From contig CM026421.1 in NCBI GenBank assembly GCA_014871385.1, forward strand, positions 12,334,603-12,398,602: DNA of 64,000 nt, read 5' to 3'. A model generated the notes under the pieces. It was given only the letters and a program-made list of their open reading frames with translations. It ran no database searches and was not told the DNA's origin. Below, in pieces: positions 33,021 to 44,901 of the stretch. The stretch is from Ceratodon purpureus. Taxonomy: Eukaryota > Streptophyta > Bryopsida > Pseudoditrichales > Ditrichaceae. A program made the translations under genes and the position numbers. Numbering within the stretch: the first letter of the stretch is position 1; each line of letters starts with the position of its first letter.

Positions 33021-33507
33021 AGTATCGTGAGCCTAGATTTTGATACTTGTAATCTATATACATCACCATTAAGTTTTTTTTTAAGAAAAACTTATGTTCA
33101 GTTATAAAAACAAATAAGACCTAATTCCTTTTTGCCACTAAAATGTATCCACTATATTAAGGAGGTGATATTTTCACAACATGCAATAATTATGACTTTA
33201 TTCTAAATGTCTATCCGATGATGGATGTCCGACGGTATATAAGGCAACCTAACTCTACAGTTCCATTATTTGGTTGCTGGAAAATATTATTACAAATCTA
33301 GAGATAGGCTTCTTTGTAGGTGGCATTAGATGAACGGAAGTGACCTTTGCGATTACTTGTTTATTCCATGGTTCCCAGTGCTTCCAATATGACTAAAATT
33401 AACAATCAGAAGGTTACAACACAATAAATAATATAAAATTCTTGGTTGTTCTGTACATGTGCTCTTTATCTTTCATATGTTTTGAATTCAACAAAGTTTT
33501 AATTAGA

Positions 33508-33510
<3 letters not shown>

Positions 33511-33585
<75 letters not shown>

Positions 33586-33592
33586 ATATATA
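33511..33592. repeat. (TA)n microsatellite
   Basis: About 40 TA units with one interruption at 33571. It opens Tyr/Ile-repeat frames on both strands, which I reject as genes. Confidence 0.95.
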
Positions 33593-33599
33593 TGTTTGT

Positions 33600-35560
33600 A
33601 TATGTGTTTACTTTTTCTTTTTCTTTTGGTAGAGTCAACTGAAACCATTTATTCCACCACAAGAGGAGAAATAACAAAGTGCTACCGCGAAGCCAAGTAG
33701 GCATTTCTGGATTGTTTCGTTTTGTCACTTTATCATAATCACACCATAGTGAGTATCTATGAGATGCTATCAAATATAAAATTACGTAGCACTCATTATA
33801 GTTGCCAAATATGGCATCCTGTGTCTATTTAAAAAAATTGGATCTTATGGTGGTGCATGTATGGATTAATTTTTTTTATAAAAAGAAACATGGATAAAGC
33901 CGAATGTCTTTGTAGCTTGAATTTCCCAATTTTCCTATAACAGGGTTCAAAGAATATTGTTACTTTGACGCCCACCAAAAGTGAAGAACCAGGTAAAATG
34001 GTTACTATGGGCGTGTAAAATGTTTATTCCTTGACCCTACTAGAGGATGCTGAAATCAAAGAAAGTTCCTGCATGCGATCGATCACGAATCACCCGGCAG
34101 TCACGGTCATTGAGCCGTAGACTTCGATGGTGGACCACGTAGTGCTGAATGCAGGCTCCCATGCTTCAAGCCCAAGGGGCACTGTACTCGAATCGGCGGA
34201 GTGCTGCACATGTCCCATCGCGCCGGCATCTGTTCACTCCCACTCCGTTGCTGTAATCATCAACTAAACGCCCCCACTATGTTTCTAACAGTCCAGTCAC
34301 TTTCACGGATCAGTATTTGCCCCCCGAATCCAATTCAACTAGTTAATGGATATTTAATTTCTAACTTGGTACAGCAAGCAGTCGATTGGAATTTACACCT
34401 GCCTTGTACCACGGTCTGAATCAACATTATCCAGTCCTCCAGTTTGAGCCGCCATACTTTGGCTGGTACAATTGTAACAATATTCTTGAAAGTCAAAGGC
34501 TCCTCACAACTAACGAATCAACCAAGCTCACTCAATCGTCAACCGTGTATCCATCCACTGTTACCAACATTTCGCAAAATGTGCATTTCTTTGAGAATCA
34601 GAAGCGTACTGAAGCCTACAAACTAAACATAGGTATCGCCGATGCCTATTACCACATAAATACTCTTTCCCTATAGTTCAATTTTTTTATGTTTGGATCA
34701 TTGAACCCTGGCATATTGGTGGGATTTGCACGCATCATGGCGCAAAAATAAATATGTTTTTATTTGTCAAAGTAAGTATTTTATATAATGCACAAGTACA
34801 TGTAGGTCATATCCAAAAGTGGTACCAAAATGTGTCCGAGTTGATGTATCGAATGATTGTTTCTCAGGATTTTGTGTAATTAGGACAAAACTTACTTTTT
34901 CAACCAAAATACCTATTAAAAACTTTTAATATTCTTCAACACGAATGAATTTTTTTGGTTTGATTGCTGTAAGTGAAACCACATTTGGCATTCTCATAAT
35001 TAACTTTATTTCGAAGATGGACATCTTTGACACACTTGCACGAGCTGAAATTAGCTTAATTGTGCCCAGACCACCTAGTTACTATAGCGAACAAAGTTGC
35101 AAGTCGCAATCATTGACTAATTATTCTTTTACTTATTTATTATTTTATACACTAAATAATTAAATTAAATTATTTTTACGATAAATATCATGTTGACAAA
35201 TATTATGTTTATAGTATGCGGATATTCGCTTTTAGACAGTCAAGTATTCCACTTCTGATTTTCTAAATATACTAAACTAATTTGTTTGACGGGACTTTGA
35301 ATCATTTTTAAAAAAACAGTTTTAAACAAATGACTAATCAAATATTACTTGTCCGTCAATTATTGTTTTGAATTTTATTTATTGTCATCATTACTTCAAG
35401 GTGTCACAGTTGTGGCTAAATGTATTTAGATGAAGAGGCATCATAAAGAACATCTGGACTAGTGAATTTTGTTTGGTTGTTCTCTTTTTTCTGTTGAATG
35501 ACTTTCAACATTACCATGAAACCGTAAAGGTTCGATTTTGATAGACTACTGGTCACCTAG
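33600..35560. other. AT-rich intergenic DNA, nothing recognised
   Basis: A somewhat GC-richer patch at 34060-34400 carries short frames without recognisable motifs. No element ends or RNA genes seen. Confidence 0.5.
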
Positions 35561-35573
35561 ATCCACCATCCTA

Positions 35574-36566
35574 GGGAGGCAACTCACTTATTATGAGCAT
35601 GGCTGTGCGGCAGAATAAGTCAATCTTTAGACTTGTTATTCCATTTTTAGTAAATAGAATCTTATTATGCTTTATTCTAACTTGTACGATATAAAATTCT
35701 ACAACTCAACAAAGTCTAGCACACGAATACGTCATAGAAATTCAAAATATACATATATACAACTATCTTATATAAAATAGTAAGTTACAGTCAAGTACAT
35801 GTATGCATTACCATTTTCTTGAATTTAAAGTCATAACTAACTTTTTTTATAATTAAAGCTTTCCAATTTGAGTATTAGTTTGAAATTATAAAACTAATAA
35901 GTCGAAAACAGAAAGTACAAAACTTGGGGCTCCAACAGCTGATGCTCGGCCCCAGCAGCTGTTGCCGGAGGCCCTAGCAACTTTTGCCGGACACCCCAAA
36001 CACTAACTTGGATTACTTGGGCAACAATGAATTCTGATATTAGAATAATTAATAGACGATGCCATACGCCAAACTTTTGTCTGTTAAATTTATAAGTACT
36101 TAAAGGAAGTAGCAAATTCATCCTAATTTAAAACTTCGCCAAATGTGCTTAACCCCACATACAATATTGAAAAAAATATAAAGAATCATTATATTGCATA
36201 GTCTTTTGGCAATGTACTAAAAAAACAAACTAGCTATATAGATGTGTGTGAAGAACCTCATTATGCATTTATTATGCCTTTATTACTTTTTCTTTTATGT
36301 TCATAATAAAATTTAAAACATGTCTCCAAATTTAAGGACCTTCTTGTCCTTACACCCGTGATAATAAAACATCTTATTTTACACTTATTATATGTCATAT
36401 CTAATTATAGATAAGCAACTCTGAAACACACAATACATATTCTGAAAGCTCTCAATGTCTACTTTCTAATGAATTATATATCATCATAATCAGAAGTGAT
36501 AAAGTCATAGTATTTTGTAAAATAAGACATAATAAATCTGCTTATAATAACCACGAGTTGCCTCCC
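35574..36566. mobile_element. possible inverted-repeat element, 12-bp perfect termini
   Basis: GGGAGGCAACTC at 35574-35585 is perfectly inverted at 36555-36566. Immediately inside, TTATTATGAGCA on the left matches TTATTATAAGCA on the right in the same inverted sense. The 993-bp interior has no gene. No clear target duplication was found, so this is tentative. Confidence 0.35.
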
Positions 36567-37477
36567 CGGGGCTTGGGTCTAGAGTGGAATCTTCGAAGAT
36601 TAATAAGTTCTGCATTGTAACTCCTAATGCTCTAAAATTTGTGCCTTCAGAAAGCTACCTTTGAGTGGTACATGTTTTAAAAATTTCACAAAATAATAAA
36701 TTTATGAAATATTATTGTAGCGGACCTTTAAGTGCCAGAACCACAATACGGTCTCAAGGGCCTTTAGAGGTTAAACACAAAGAACCCAATAACGGTACGG
36801 AGTATATTCCTAAAATCAAGGGTAAAATACATGCAGAAGTATGGTATCCCGTAAGCAATTTTCCCTCCAAAATACATCCAAACTTGAAAACGTACACCTT
36901 GCATTAATTAAGTTCAGCTCTCTGGATCTTGGCAATTCAGAGGCAAGTTTAGTTCCGGATATTATATCTTATTTCTATATTCTGGTTATAGACTTATGCT
37001 GGATTATCTGATTCCATATTAATAATATGGCATGTATTAATATTTTCCTCTGAAATCCGACTTACTAAATAGTTTTACTAAATTTCCGTCAATCTTTCTA
37101 CGCTGTACCATACGGCAGTACAACATAATAAAGGGGGATGGAGCTGTAGAATGAGGCACTCACTCGTGTTGGGGGTGGTACTTTAAAATCTGCTCCCGCC
37201 AGATTATAGATCATTTGCATTCTTGCAAAGTCAGAGCATCTGCCGGGCTACGGGCCTTCATAAGCTGCTCTAGACATGAACTTCAGAGTGTGCTATAACA
37301 TGACTGTGCTCTGTTAGCTTTGTTGATCTTTTCATGTGGGTGCCGTCTGTGGTGGGATCTTTGTAGTTTCGAACCAGAGCGGAACGTAAGCAATCGCGTG
37401 CATGTCTAGGTGAGGGGCTCTAAATTCACATTCGATACGTATCAACAGCGCTGTCGAAGAAGCTCAGTCAATCGCAG

Positions 37478-37647
37478 GTACTTTCTATTATTGTTTGTAT
37501 CGAGTCGATTACCATATGCATGCGAAGGTGACGTCTCCTTCCCTCCCACTCATTCTTGATGTTGTTGTATCAAATATTACGTGATTTTACTGATCTCTAT
37601 ATTTCCCCTATACATCATCGCTGACTTCGGTGTTTTTATTGACTCAG
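37478..37647 (+). other. predicted 5' UTR intron of RING-like copy 3
   Basis: Donor AATCGCAG|GTACTTTC (37477/37478) and acceptor TTGACTCAG|CTTG (37647/37648), 170 bp. The start codon follows 10 bp after the acceptor, the same layout as in the two tandem paralogues. Confidence 0.6.
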
Positions 37648-37657
37648 CTTGAAGAGA

Positions 37658-39637
37658 ATGACGAGCAAGGCGAGGTTGAATGTTGTTCGCCAGACACAAC
37701 CTACTGATGATCATGCACAGCAGATAACCAATGGTGATCATGCACAACAGATGACCATGTGGCAGAAGCCCTTCGACCTGGGTAAACTGCCGCCGACGGT
37801 CACGACCGAGCTGACGAAGCGGACACCTTTACTTCTGGGGTCGGACATGGCGACCTACTCCAAGAACTTCTTCAGAACGATTGGAGGACTCTGTGCCTCT
37901 GGAATTGCTGTGGAGAACCTGGGTAAGGAGGACCATGGAGTCCCAATGGATGATTTGGTGGCCACATATCCACTAAATCGACACGGGAACCGTCATTCCA
38001 TGAAGCTTATGGAGGATCGCGCTGCAGTCACTGAGGCACTGGACATGTACCAGCGAGTTTATGGAGGCACGCAACCTCACAACGGTGAGTTCGGTACTGC
38101 ATTTATCCGGGGGCTTGTATTGACATTCCAGCGTTCCACGAAGGTCGATTGGGCCAAACACGCTGCAGACTTCGCGAAGAAACTGCTGGAGAACCCGCCG
38201 CTGAATCCGCAGAAGCAAGCGCCACCGTGTCTAAGAGAGCAGATTCAGGAGATTATAAATGTTTTCTGCCACTACTTACGCATGGCCTACGCTGATAGGG
38301 ATGCATCTGTATTAGAGATGAGGCAGCACAACTTACCGGTTAAGCCTGCTGATTTCCCCACCCGACACCCACGAATATCTGAGGTGGTGAGCCCTGTTAA
38401 GCAGCCACAGTCTGAAGAGATCTTGCAGAAAGTGCGTCAGCCACATCCGAAGGAGAGCCTAACGCCAGTGCGACAGCCACGCAGCGCGGGTCGAGTCCAG
38501 ACTGCCAGCCGAACCCAGTCGCCTGGATGGTTGCCACCAAAGAAGGAAGAAGCACATCCTGTGGAGAAATTGAAGCAGAGGAGGTCGAAGATGGAGTCGC
38601 AATGGGAGGCCGATATGAAGAACCTACGTGAGGCCGAATCTGAGCTCCAGATTCTGAACACTTACAAGCATGAGCTCGACTTGTCCGAGGAGGCGAACTG
38701 GGAGAGTATGGTGGCAATCCGCGCGAGGAAGAAGCTTCAAGGATTGTCACCAGCACAGCTATGCACGCTTGAGGAGGAGTTGCGATCGAAGACGGCAGCG
38801 GCGAGCTCCATCTCTAAGGAAGCTACATCGCTGGACAAGCAGGTGGTCGACTTACGTGAACGAATTACACTCATTCGGAGGACCACACTCGAACTGCAGG
38901 ATGCGCTCGGGGTTATTAGTGCCGAGATAGACGTTAGCATTTTACAGAACAGTAAGATCAGTCCGAAGCAGGTTTTGACCAGGCTGCCGGTGACCCTTGC
39001 TGTTCCATGCAAACTCGAGGCTGGGCTTCCTTGCGTTCTCTGTGGTCGCTTCTGGGTGGAAAATGCAATTGTCTGTCTCCCGTGTAGATGTTTACTCCAC
39101 CCTGTGTGCATGCTGAAGGTGGCGTTGTCGCCGATTCCGCGATGTCCCTTCTGCAGCCATGTGCCAGGTGAGCTATGGCGTGCTCAATGGGGATACACAC
39201 CTAGTAGCGAGGAGTTGCTCACCGCCGCCATAGGTGCTTGTATTGCAGGTATGGATGCTGCCGGGTGGATGAAGCCCCTTGATGCATCTTCCGCGCGGGC
39301 CAGGGTGGAATATATGCAGCATGGCTTGGGTAGCCAAGAATCCGTGGCGAAACCAAAGCGTGCTTTGACAATGGACCGCGAGAGCCACAACCAGCCTCCT
39401 CAGAAACGAGCACATTTGGAGATCCCCGCAACTGAGCCAGTCGTCTTGGACCTTCCTTCAATTATGGAAGAGGTAAATGCCATTGGGATATCCGCAGCAC
39501 AGGAAGCATCGGCTGTAGCGACGCTGCAGGAGACTTATTCCCTAGGTAACGAAATGTCCCAGGAGGTGTCCGGCGCAATGTTGCAAGAAGCGTTTTCCGC
39601 GGCTGCAGCACCTGAAACCACCGGCCTCACCGACTGA
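37658..39637 (+). CDS. C4HC3 RING-like protein, diverged third member
   Basis: 659 codons from the ATG at 37658 (a TTG three codons earlier is not a likely start). The N-terminal block aligns with the tandem copies: PFDLGKLPPTVTTELTKRTP against PFDLTGIPEELRETLL, a GGLCASG against GLCDRG, and YQRVYGGTQPHNGEFGTAFI with VDWAKHA against YRVYGNRPDNAYF with VNWVAEA. A Gln/Pro/Ser-rich linker (about 230-305) precedes a coiled coil (about 310-440). The finger runs from residue 459 to about 499 with the identical spacing C-x2-C-x13-C-x-C-x2-H-x2-C-x11-C-x2-C, then WRAQWG. A 150-residue C-terminal tail with Ala/Glu-rich low complexity is unique to this copy. Opposite strand to the tandem pair and much more diverged, so an older duplication. 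Role unknown; ligase activity is inference from the finger. Confidence 0.85.
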   Translation: MTSKARLNVVRQTQPTDDHAQQITNGDHAQQMTMWQKPFDLGKLPPTVTTELTKRTPLLLGSDMATYSKNFFRTIGGLCASGIAVENLGKEDHGVPMDDLVATYPLNRHGNRHSMKLMEDRAAVTEALDMYQRVYGGTQPHNGEFGTAFIRGLVLTFQRSTKVDWAKHAADFAKKLLENPPLNPQKQAPPCLREQIQEIINVFCHYLRMAYADRDASVLEMRQHNLPVKPADFPTRHPRISEVVSPVKQPQSEEILQKVRQPHPKESLTPVRQPRSAGRVQTASRTQSPGWLPPKKEEAHPVEKLKQRRSKMESQWEADMKNLREAESELQILNTYKHELDLSEEANWESMVAIRARKKLQGLSPAQLCTLEEELRSKTAAASSISKEATSLDKQVVDLRERITLIRRTTLELQDALGVISAEIDVSILQNSKISPKQVLTRLPVTLAVPCKLEAGLPCVLCGRFWVENAIVCLPCRCLLHPVCMLKVALSPIPRCPFCSHVPGELWRAQWGYTPSSEELLTAAIGACIAGMDAAGWMKPLDASSARARVEYMQHGLGSQESVAKPKRALTMDRESHNQPPQKRAHLEIPATEPVVLDLPSIMEEVNAIGISAAQEASAVATLQETYSLGNEMSQEVSGAMLQEAFSAAAAPETTGLTD

Positions 39638-39639
39638 GA

Positions 39640-41160
39640 TTCCCTCTCGAAGTACTTCAGATCTCCTCAATACTCTGAGATGGTAGCGGTTATTATACAG
39701 CTGATTTTGATTTGTACTTAGGAGGTGCCGATTCGGTTCGTATTTTGGAGACGTGCCAGTTTTTTGGATATCCAAGAACAATAGCCCTGGATTTTGAACA
39801 GCCATTTTTGTTTAAATAAATATATAAAGCGTAATAAAATATATATTATTATATCATTGTGTAACTCGTCGCATATGTGCACTGAACACCTCGTTCTTTA
39901 CTAGTGTAGATCCTACCCCCTAAACCGAAGCAGCTGTACTAATACAGTCGCTTTGATCAGATTACACTTCTCGCTTTGATCAGATTACACTTCTAAGTTC
40001 AGTTCAGAACCAATCAAGTACCTAAATCTGCTTCTCTAATCTTGGTAAAATAGAACCTCATAATAAGAAGTGGACATGAAAGTTCAGAAATCTAATTCTG
40101 GAAAATCACAACCTCTGAAGTTCCAACAAGCGGTTATCCACTATCCTCAATATCAACACTTTAAGGCATCCAATTGCCCCTTGAATGCTAAACACTGTCT
40201 CTCCTAGTTTATGTCAGAAGCACCTCACCACTACTCTGCAGTTTCTGTAGATGTTGCCAAATACTCTTGCAGCCTCATATTTGCATCCATTAGTTCTAAA
40301 GAATGAAGAATAAATTATCCAGGAATCCACTCTTTCCCACTGAAATTTTTAATGCCAACCACACTATTTGAAGAAAGAGTAGTTTACTTTGATGTGAACC
40401 TGAAACATAATAATTCATCCGCCCATTTCTCATCCATCCTTAAAAGAATTGAGAAATGTTGAAGTTTCTTTAAATTTTAGTGATTATGGATATTTTTTTC
40501 CACCTTGCCTTACTTCCATTTTTTTTTTTATTTGATTTTTTATTCGGTTTAGTCCGGGATGCACACTATTTGAGGGGCAAGATTAGTTCTGTTTGATGTG
40601 AACGTGCAACTTTATTTTTCATCTATGCATTTATCATTCATCCTTAAAAGATTAGTTCACTTTGAAGTTTCATTTAAATTTCAATGGTTATAGATATTGT
40701 TATTCACCTTACCTTGCTTCAATTTTTATTTATTTTTTATTTTTCATTGGGTTTAGTCCAGGATGCACACTATTTGAGGGAAGAGATTAATGCAGTTTGA
40801 TGTGAACCTAAAAAACTATTTTCCATCCATCCATTTGTCATCCATCCTCAAACGATTAGTTCTCTATGAGTTTTTTTAATTTTTTTACTAATTATAGATA
40901 TTGTCCGAGGACACTGTACTATTGAATGGATTCAAAGCAGTATGAGAACAGGACAACATATGGCATACGAATTGTCAACATTTGAAAGCTTCTAAAATGA
41001 AACTCATTGAATTCTTAGTTTCACAATTTGGGGCCATAATAGTTTGTTTCAACACTTTGAGAGAACGGCTGGAAAATAAAAAGTTCCGGGTCTCTATATG
41101 CCAATCCAAACAAAACCACCCTGACTCTATGCACATTCCGTTCGGAATCTCACTGCTCTC
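39640..41160. other. intergenic DNA with tandem repeats
   Basis: CGCTTTGATCAGATTACACTTC is directly repeated at about 39949-39992. From 40359 to about 40905 there are three diverged tandem copies of a roughly 203-bp unit, each beginning near CACACTATTTGA and containing TTTGATGTGAACNTG and CATCCATCCTYAAA. No gene seen. Confidence 0.7.
40359..40905. repeat. three tandem copies of a ~203-bp unit
   Basis: The anchor GATGCACACTATTTGAGG recurs at 40558 and 40762, with an older copy at 40359. Copies differ by small indels in their T-runs. No coding potential. Confidence 0.75.
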
Positions 41161-41164
41161 CCAA

Positions 41165-44100
41165 CTATTCCTCGCGGTTACACACTCCCTCCCGAAAAAG
41201 GCCATATTGACGGCCGACAGGAGTCGAGATCCCATCGCCACAACTTGCATTCGCTGGCAATCCCTCGTCGCCCTCCTGAGACTCAACATACTGCGAGCCC
41301 ACCCGTTCGCGCCCCTCTCGCCATGCTCCACATGCTGCTGCCGCATCGGAAGCCCACCACGCATCGCGACGCCTAGCGGCTGCAGATATAACTTCTGGAT
41401 CTGGCGCGGGTTGAATATCTTCCCTGGCCCTCTTTTCCACCTTCGCTTCGTACCGATGTTGAATGTTGCGATACCAGAACTGATATTGTTGCACTACAAT
41501 GCTCACCCTTTTTTTTGTACCCCCATGCTGAGAGTGATATTGTGTACTGGCCTTTGCAGCATGATGAGACTTCTCCATACCTTGGCAACTCCACACTGAC
41601 AAACTACCGAACTTCTCCACAAACCAGGGGCTGTGTTTGACCAGCACGTGCTGCGCATTATCACAAGCATGTTCAATGCATATAAATACGTTAAGTTCGT
41701 TAGGGATTCCTTTTCGCAAGCACGTCAGCAAAGCAAAACCACTTGTAAGGAAGCACCTGAAGCTAACATTGAGTAAGGGGACTCACAATGTAATGAGTGA
41801 CGTGGGTTTCTCCGAAGGCTGCAATGAATGCCTTTCCAAATGCATCCATTCGGACTCTGCAGCAACGACGCTGTTCCTCCGACAACACCAACCCCCTAAA
41901 ATACGGCAGCAAATCCTCTAGTGTTTCCCACACTCGCCAACGTTTCACCCTTGCAGCACCTCCCTCGAGGTTGTTGAATTCGGACATGCACACGTCTTTC
42001 CACGCTCTGTCTAGATTAGACCAGGAGCTCTCTTCGAAGAGTTTGCTTGCTACAGCCCCACTAAGACTTGGCTTTGTCACAACATTTCCAGTCTTACCAC
42101 TGCGCTTGATGTCCTGCTTGAGCACGCAATTGCCCTTCTCTACACCAATGGCTGACAATGATTTCTCCATTTTCTCTATTGCTTCAGTCTTTCTACTATC
42201 ATCCTGCATATTCCATATAAATTGCATGTGCAGATGAAGAATTTTTTCAGTGATTCTCACCAAAGCATGTAACGTGCATATGTGAGTCCTTGATAGAGGA
42301 ATTGGCAATATCGGCTTCCAACGAGGATGCGTGCTGACATCGCACGGTTCTGCTGCAATCCTTGTGGCAAATAGTCCACCTTGCCAAGCCCCCTTTCCCC
42401 GCCCCCTTGCGTGCCTCTCCGCCTCTGCAGATGTGCATGTCACCGAACGCTCATGAATCTGCTCGCAATAAATACAGTTCATTTTCGATGAAGGGCCGTG
42501 CGCGAGGCCATTCATGCATTTTATGGTTTTCATGTCCGCACTTAAGTGCCATTCAACCGCAAAGCTACCTCGACCAGGCACCTCCAATACCTGGCCATCA
42601 CTCTGTGCTTTAATAACCTCAGGGTATTTGGTCTGCTGAAAAACCCAATCAAGAATCTCATACGACTCCTTACCCACCTGAAAGCATCCAACAGGCCAAA
42701 TCTCCTGTTCTGATTGGACAGAAAAATATCGCTGATCGTCCTTCTGAATTGCAGGGTCCAGTGCTCGATTCATAAGCGTAAGGCTAACGGGCTCATACTT
42801 TGCACCCTGAATTATCTCTGCTTCATCTAGCTTAAGCACAAAAATCAGAGGTCCATTGTTGCATTCTGCAAGCATCCACCCAACAACCGGATAAGTAAAA
42901 TGATTGTATGAACCAGTAATTATACTCTGAATCTCCTCCAATCCTATCAGAATGTGCCTGAAACCACTGGTAATTACCTTCGACAGTGATGTCATAAAAT
43001 AACACCATAGAGCGTTGCACAACCTCCAATTCAGCAAAGAGGTTGTTCTTGCTGTCAAGAATGACCTCTTTTGCTGGCCGCACAACCCTCTTGCCTTGCC
43101 GCACTTCTGGGACATCACGTTGACCCTCTATGTGATAATAATCTCCAATGAATTGCGGCAGGTTCTCGTTCATCTGTTTCCTCAATCCTGCCAACTTGTA
43201 AGGCGACGGAAGTACAGAACCATGTAATCCTGGAGCCACTAGACCGATCCTATTCTTCATAGTCTTGTAAATTCCGGTGTACCCTCTATGCGTCACAAAC
43301 GATCCGTCAACAGTACCGAGCATGACCTCCTTGGTGAGCACATCTTGGATCTTCTTGAAGACCGCTTGTGTGACAGCCATGGTGGCCTGATTCATCTGCG
43401 GCTGTTCCACCAGTGCTTTGGCCTCCCCCCGCGAAAGAATGCTCGCAATTACGGGTGCAGTTTTTTGATGCGAAGATCCCTCACCCCCTAGCCTCTTCTT
43501 CTTCCCCAATTGCTTGTTACTCTGCTGTACACGATGTAGCACCTCTGGTAGAATCTGATGGCGCAATTGTGTTGTCCTGCGTTTGAAATATCCAGAACCA
43601 CTCCTCAAGTCGGTGATGTTCTTCATGATCCTTCTATGAACACGTTGACGCCAGCCAGCCGGAGTTTCGACCATGCGTTTCAACTTCTCCTCAAGTTTGC
43701 TCAATTTAGTTCTAGTCACACCCAATTCCTCTTCAATGACTACCGACCTCCCCCGCTCATCACTCAATCTAGCAATACACACAACGTTCTCTGCCAAAGT
43801 CAACCTCATATGGGAGCACACGCTCTCCAATCTATTGACCTCATGCTGTAACCGTTGTTGCTCATGCGTACCCAAAGCTGCTGCAGATGCCATCAATCGA
43901 GCCTCTTCCTGTAACTGGCCTCGATGCGCCTGTAAACGAACCAATTCCTCCTGCAGATGGGACAATTCTTTCTCCAACGAAATAATGCAGGTCTGCAAAG
44001 CCACTGTTGTGTGCAATTGATCGACACCAAGAGCTGCTGTGTCTCTCAAACGCCGGGTGTATCCCAACAGCCCCTCTTCACCGTGACATATAAACTGGAG

Positions 44101-44339
44101 GAGCTGCTTCAAATTTCTAAATGTGGGTGCACACTTCGTTGCGGGATCCTCGGATACAGTGCTCCATCTATCCAAAGATCGATGTGAGTTTCCCTTCTAA
44201 CTCTCCTCTCTGCGAAGCTGGCTCTACTAGCCTGGTCATCTAATCGGGTACCTCTTCGGACAAGAGGAAGGTACCTTGCATCCATATGTATTTGAGGAAT
44301 GAATCCTCCTGTGGTGTTCGTGACATCCCGAAGTGCCAT
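41165..44339 (-). CDS. transposase-like protein, three or more exons
   Basis: I assemble exons on the minus strand as: upstream to 42978; 42865-41787; 41650-41165 (stop). Intron 42977-42866 (112 bp, G|GTAATT to TTGCAG) is phase 1 and intron 41786-41651 (136 bp, GTGAGT to GCGCAG) phase 0; both restore the frame exactly. The first assigned exon is open from about 44175, and a second open frame (ATG at 44339) probably supplies the N-terminus through another splice or a frameshift I cannot place. About 920 residues. Order: long coiled coil (Leu/Glu/Gln-rich), a basic linker, then a region with FVLKLDEAEI, VEWHLSADMKTIKCMNGL, MNCIYCEQ, and near the end FVEKFGSLSVWSCQGMEKSHH. These fit a widespread, poorly named repeat-encoded family with 'GDYK', 'CxYC' and 'QGxEK' motifs and candidate acidic residues in the LDEAE, SADMK and GMEK blocks. 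The family match is from memory. No terminal repeats found. Confidence 0.65.
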
Positions 44340-44901
44340 GCTGAAGCAGCCTATTCAACCAGAGATCACCGCATACTCTTCCTAGACTTCATAAACGACC
44401 AACTGGACCCAGCTTCCATTTCCCGCCGCTCCACGTACTCTGCCAGCAATAGCACTCCCGCCCTTATCTCCACGCATCTCCACGCTGTCAAGTTCAGATC
44501 ACTTTGGCGCCAACACGAAATGCATTAAACTTTTGATAAAAACACAACCTGTACACTCAGATTCACATAAAATATGGATGATGGAAGGACTATGCACTCA
44601 TCAGTCAACGCTTCCATACCATGTGGCTGGGTGCCACATCGAGACCCCCCCTTGGCATTATTCGCCATGCTGTGCGAAAAGTGATCCCCGTGGCAACGCC
44701 AGGACAGTCCCGCCACTTGAGTTCTGGGCATGGAGAGAGACCGCTGCAAGCTACCCGGGAGTGCAAATGCACCGCTGGACAGGTGCCCGGCCGGAAATAA
44801 CGCACGGCCAAGCTGCCCGCACTCGCCCTTAGAGGGCCTTTTACAGACTCCAAACTTGTTCTAATGAATATGGTTGTCTTACATAGATTGACTAGAATAT
44901 T
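44340..44901. other. upstream flank of the transposase-like gene
   Basis: GC-richer than the AT-rich DNA to its right, with overlapping short frames on both strands. It may hold the promoter and leader of the transposase-like gene. No conserved motif seen. Confidence 0.4.

Noticed and set aside
33414-33773. Overlapping Tyr/Ile-repeat frames on both strands
   Set aside because: Artefact of the (TA)n run at 33511-33592.
40895-44900. Terminal inverted repeats of the transposase-like gene
   Set aside because: I compared both flanks by eye and found no convincing inverted match or target duplication.
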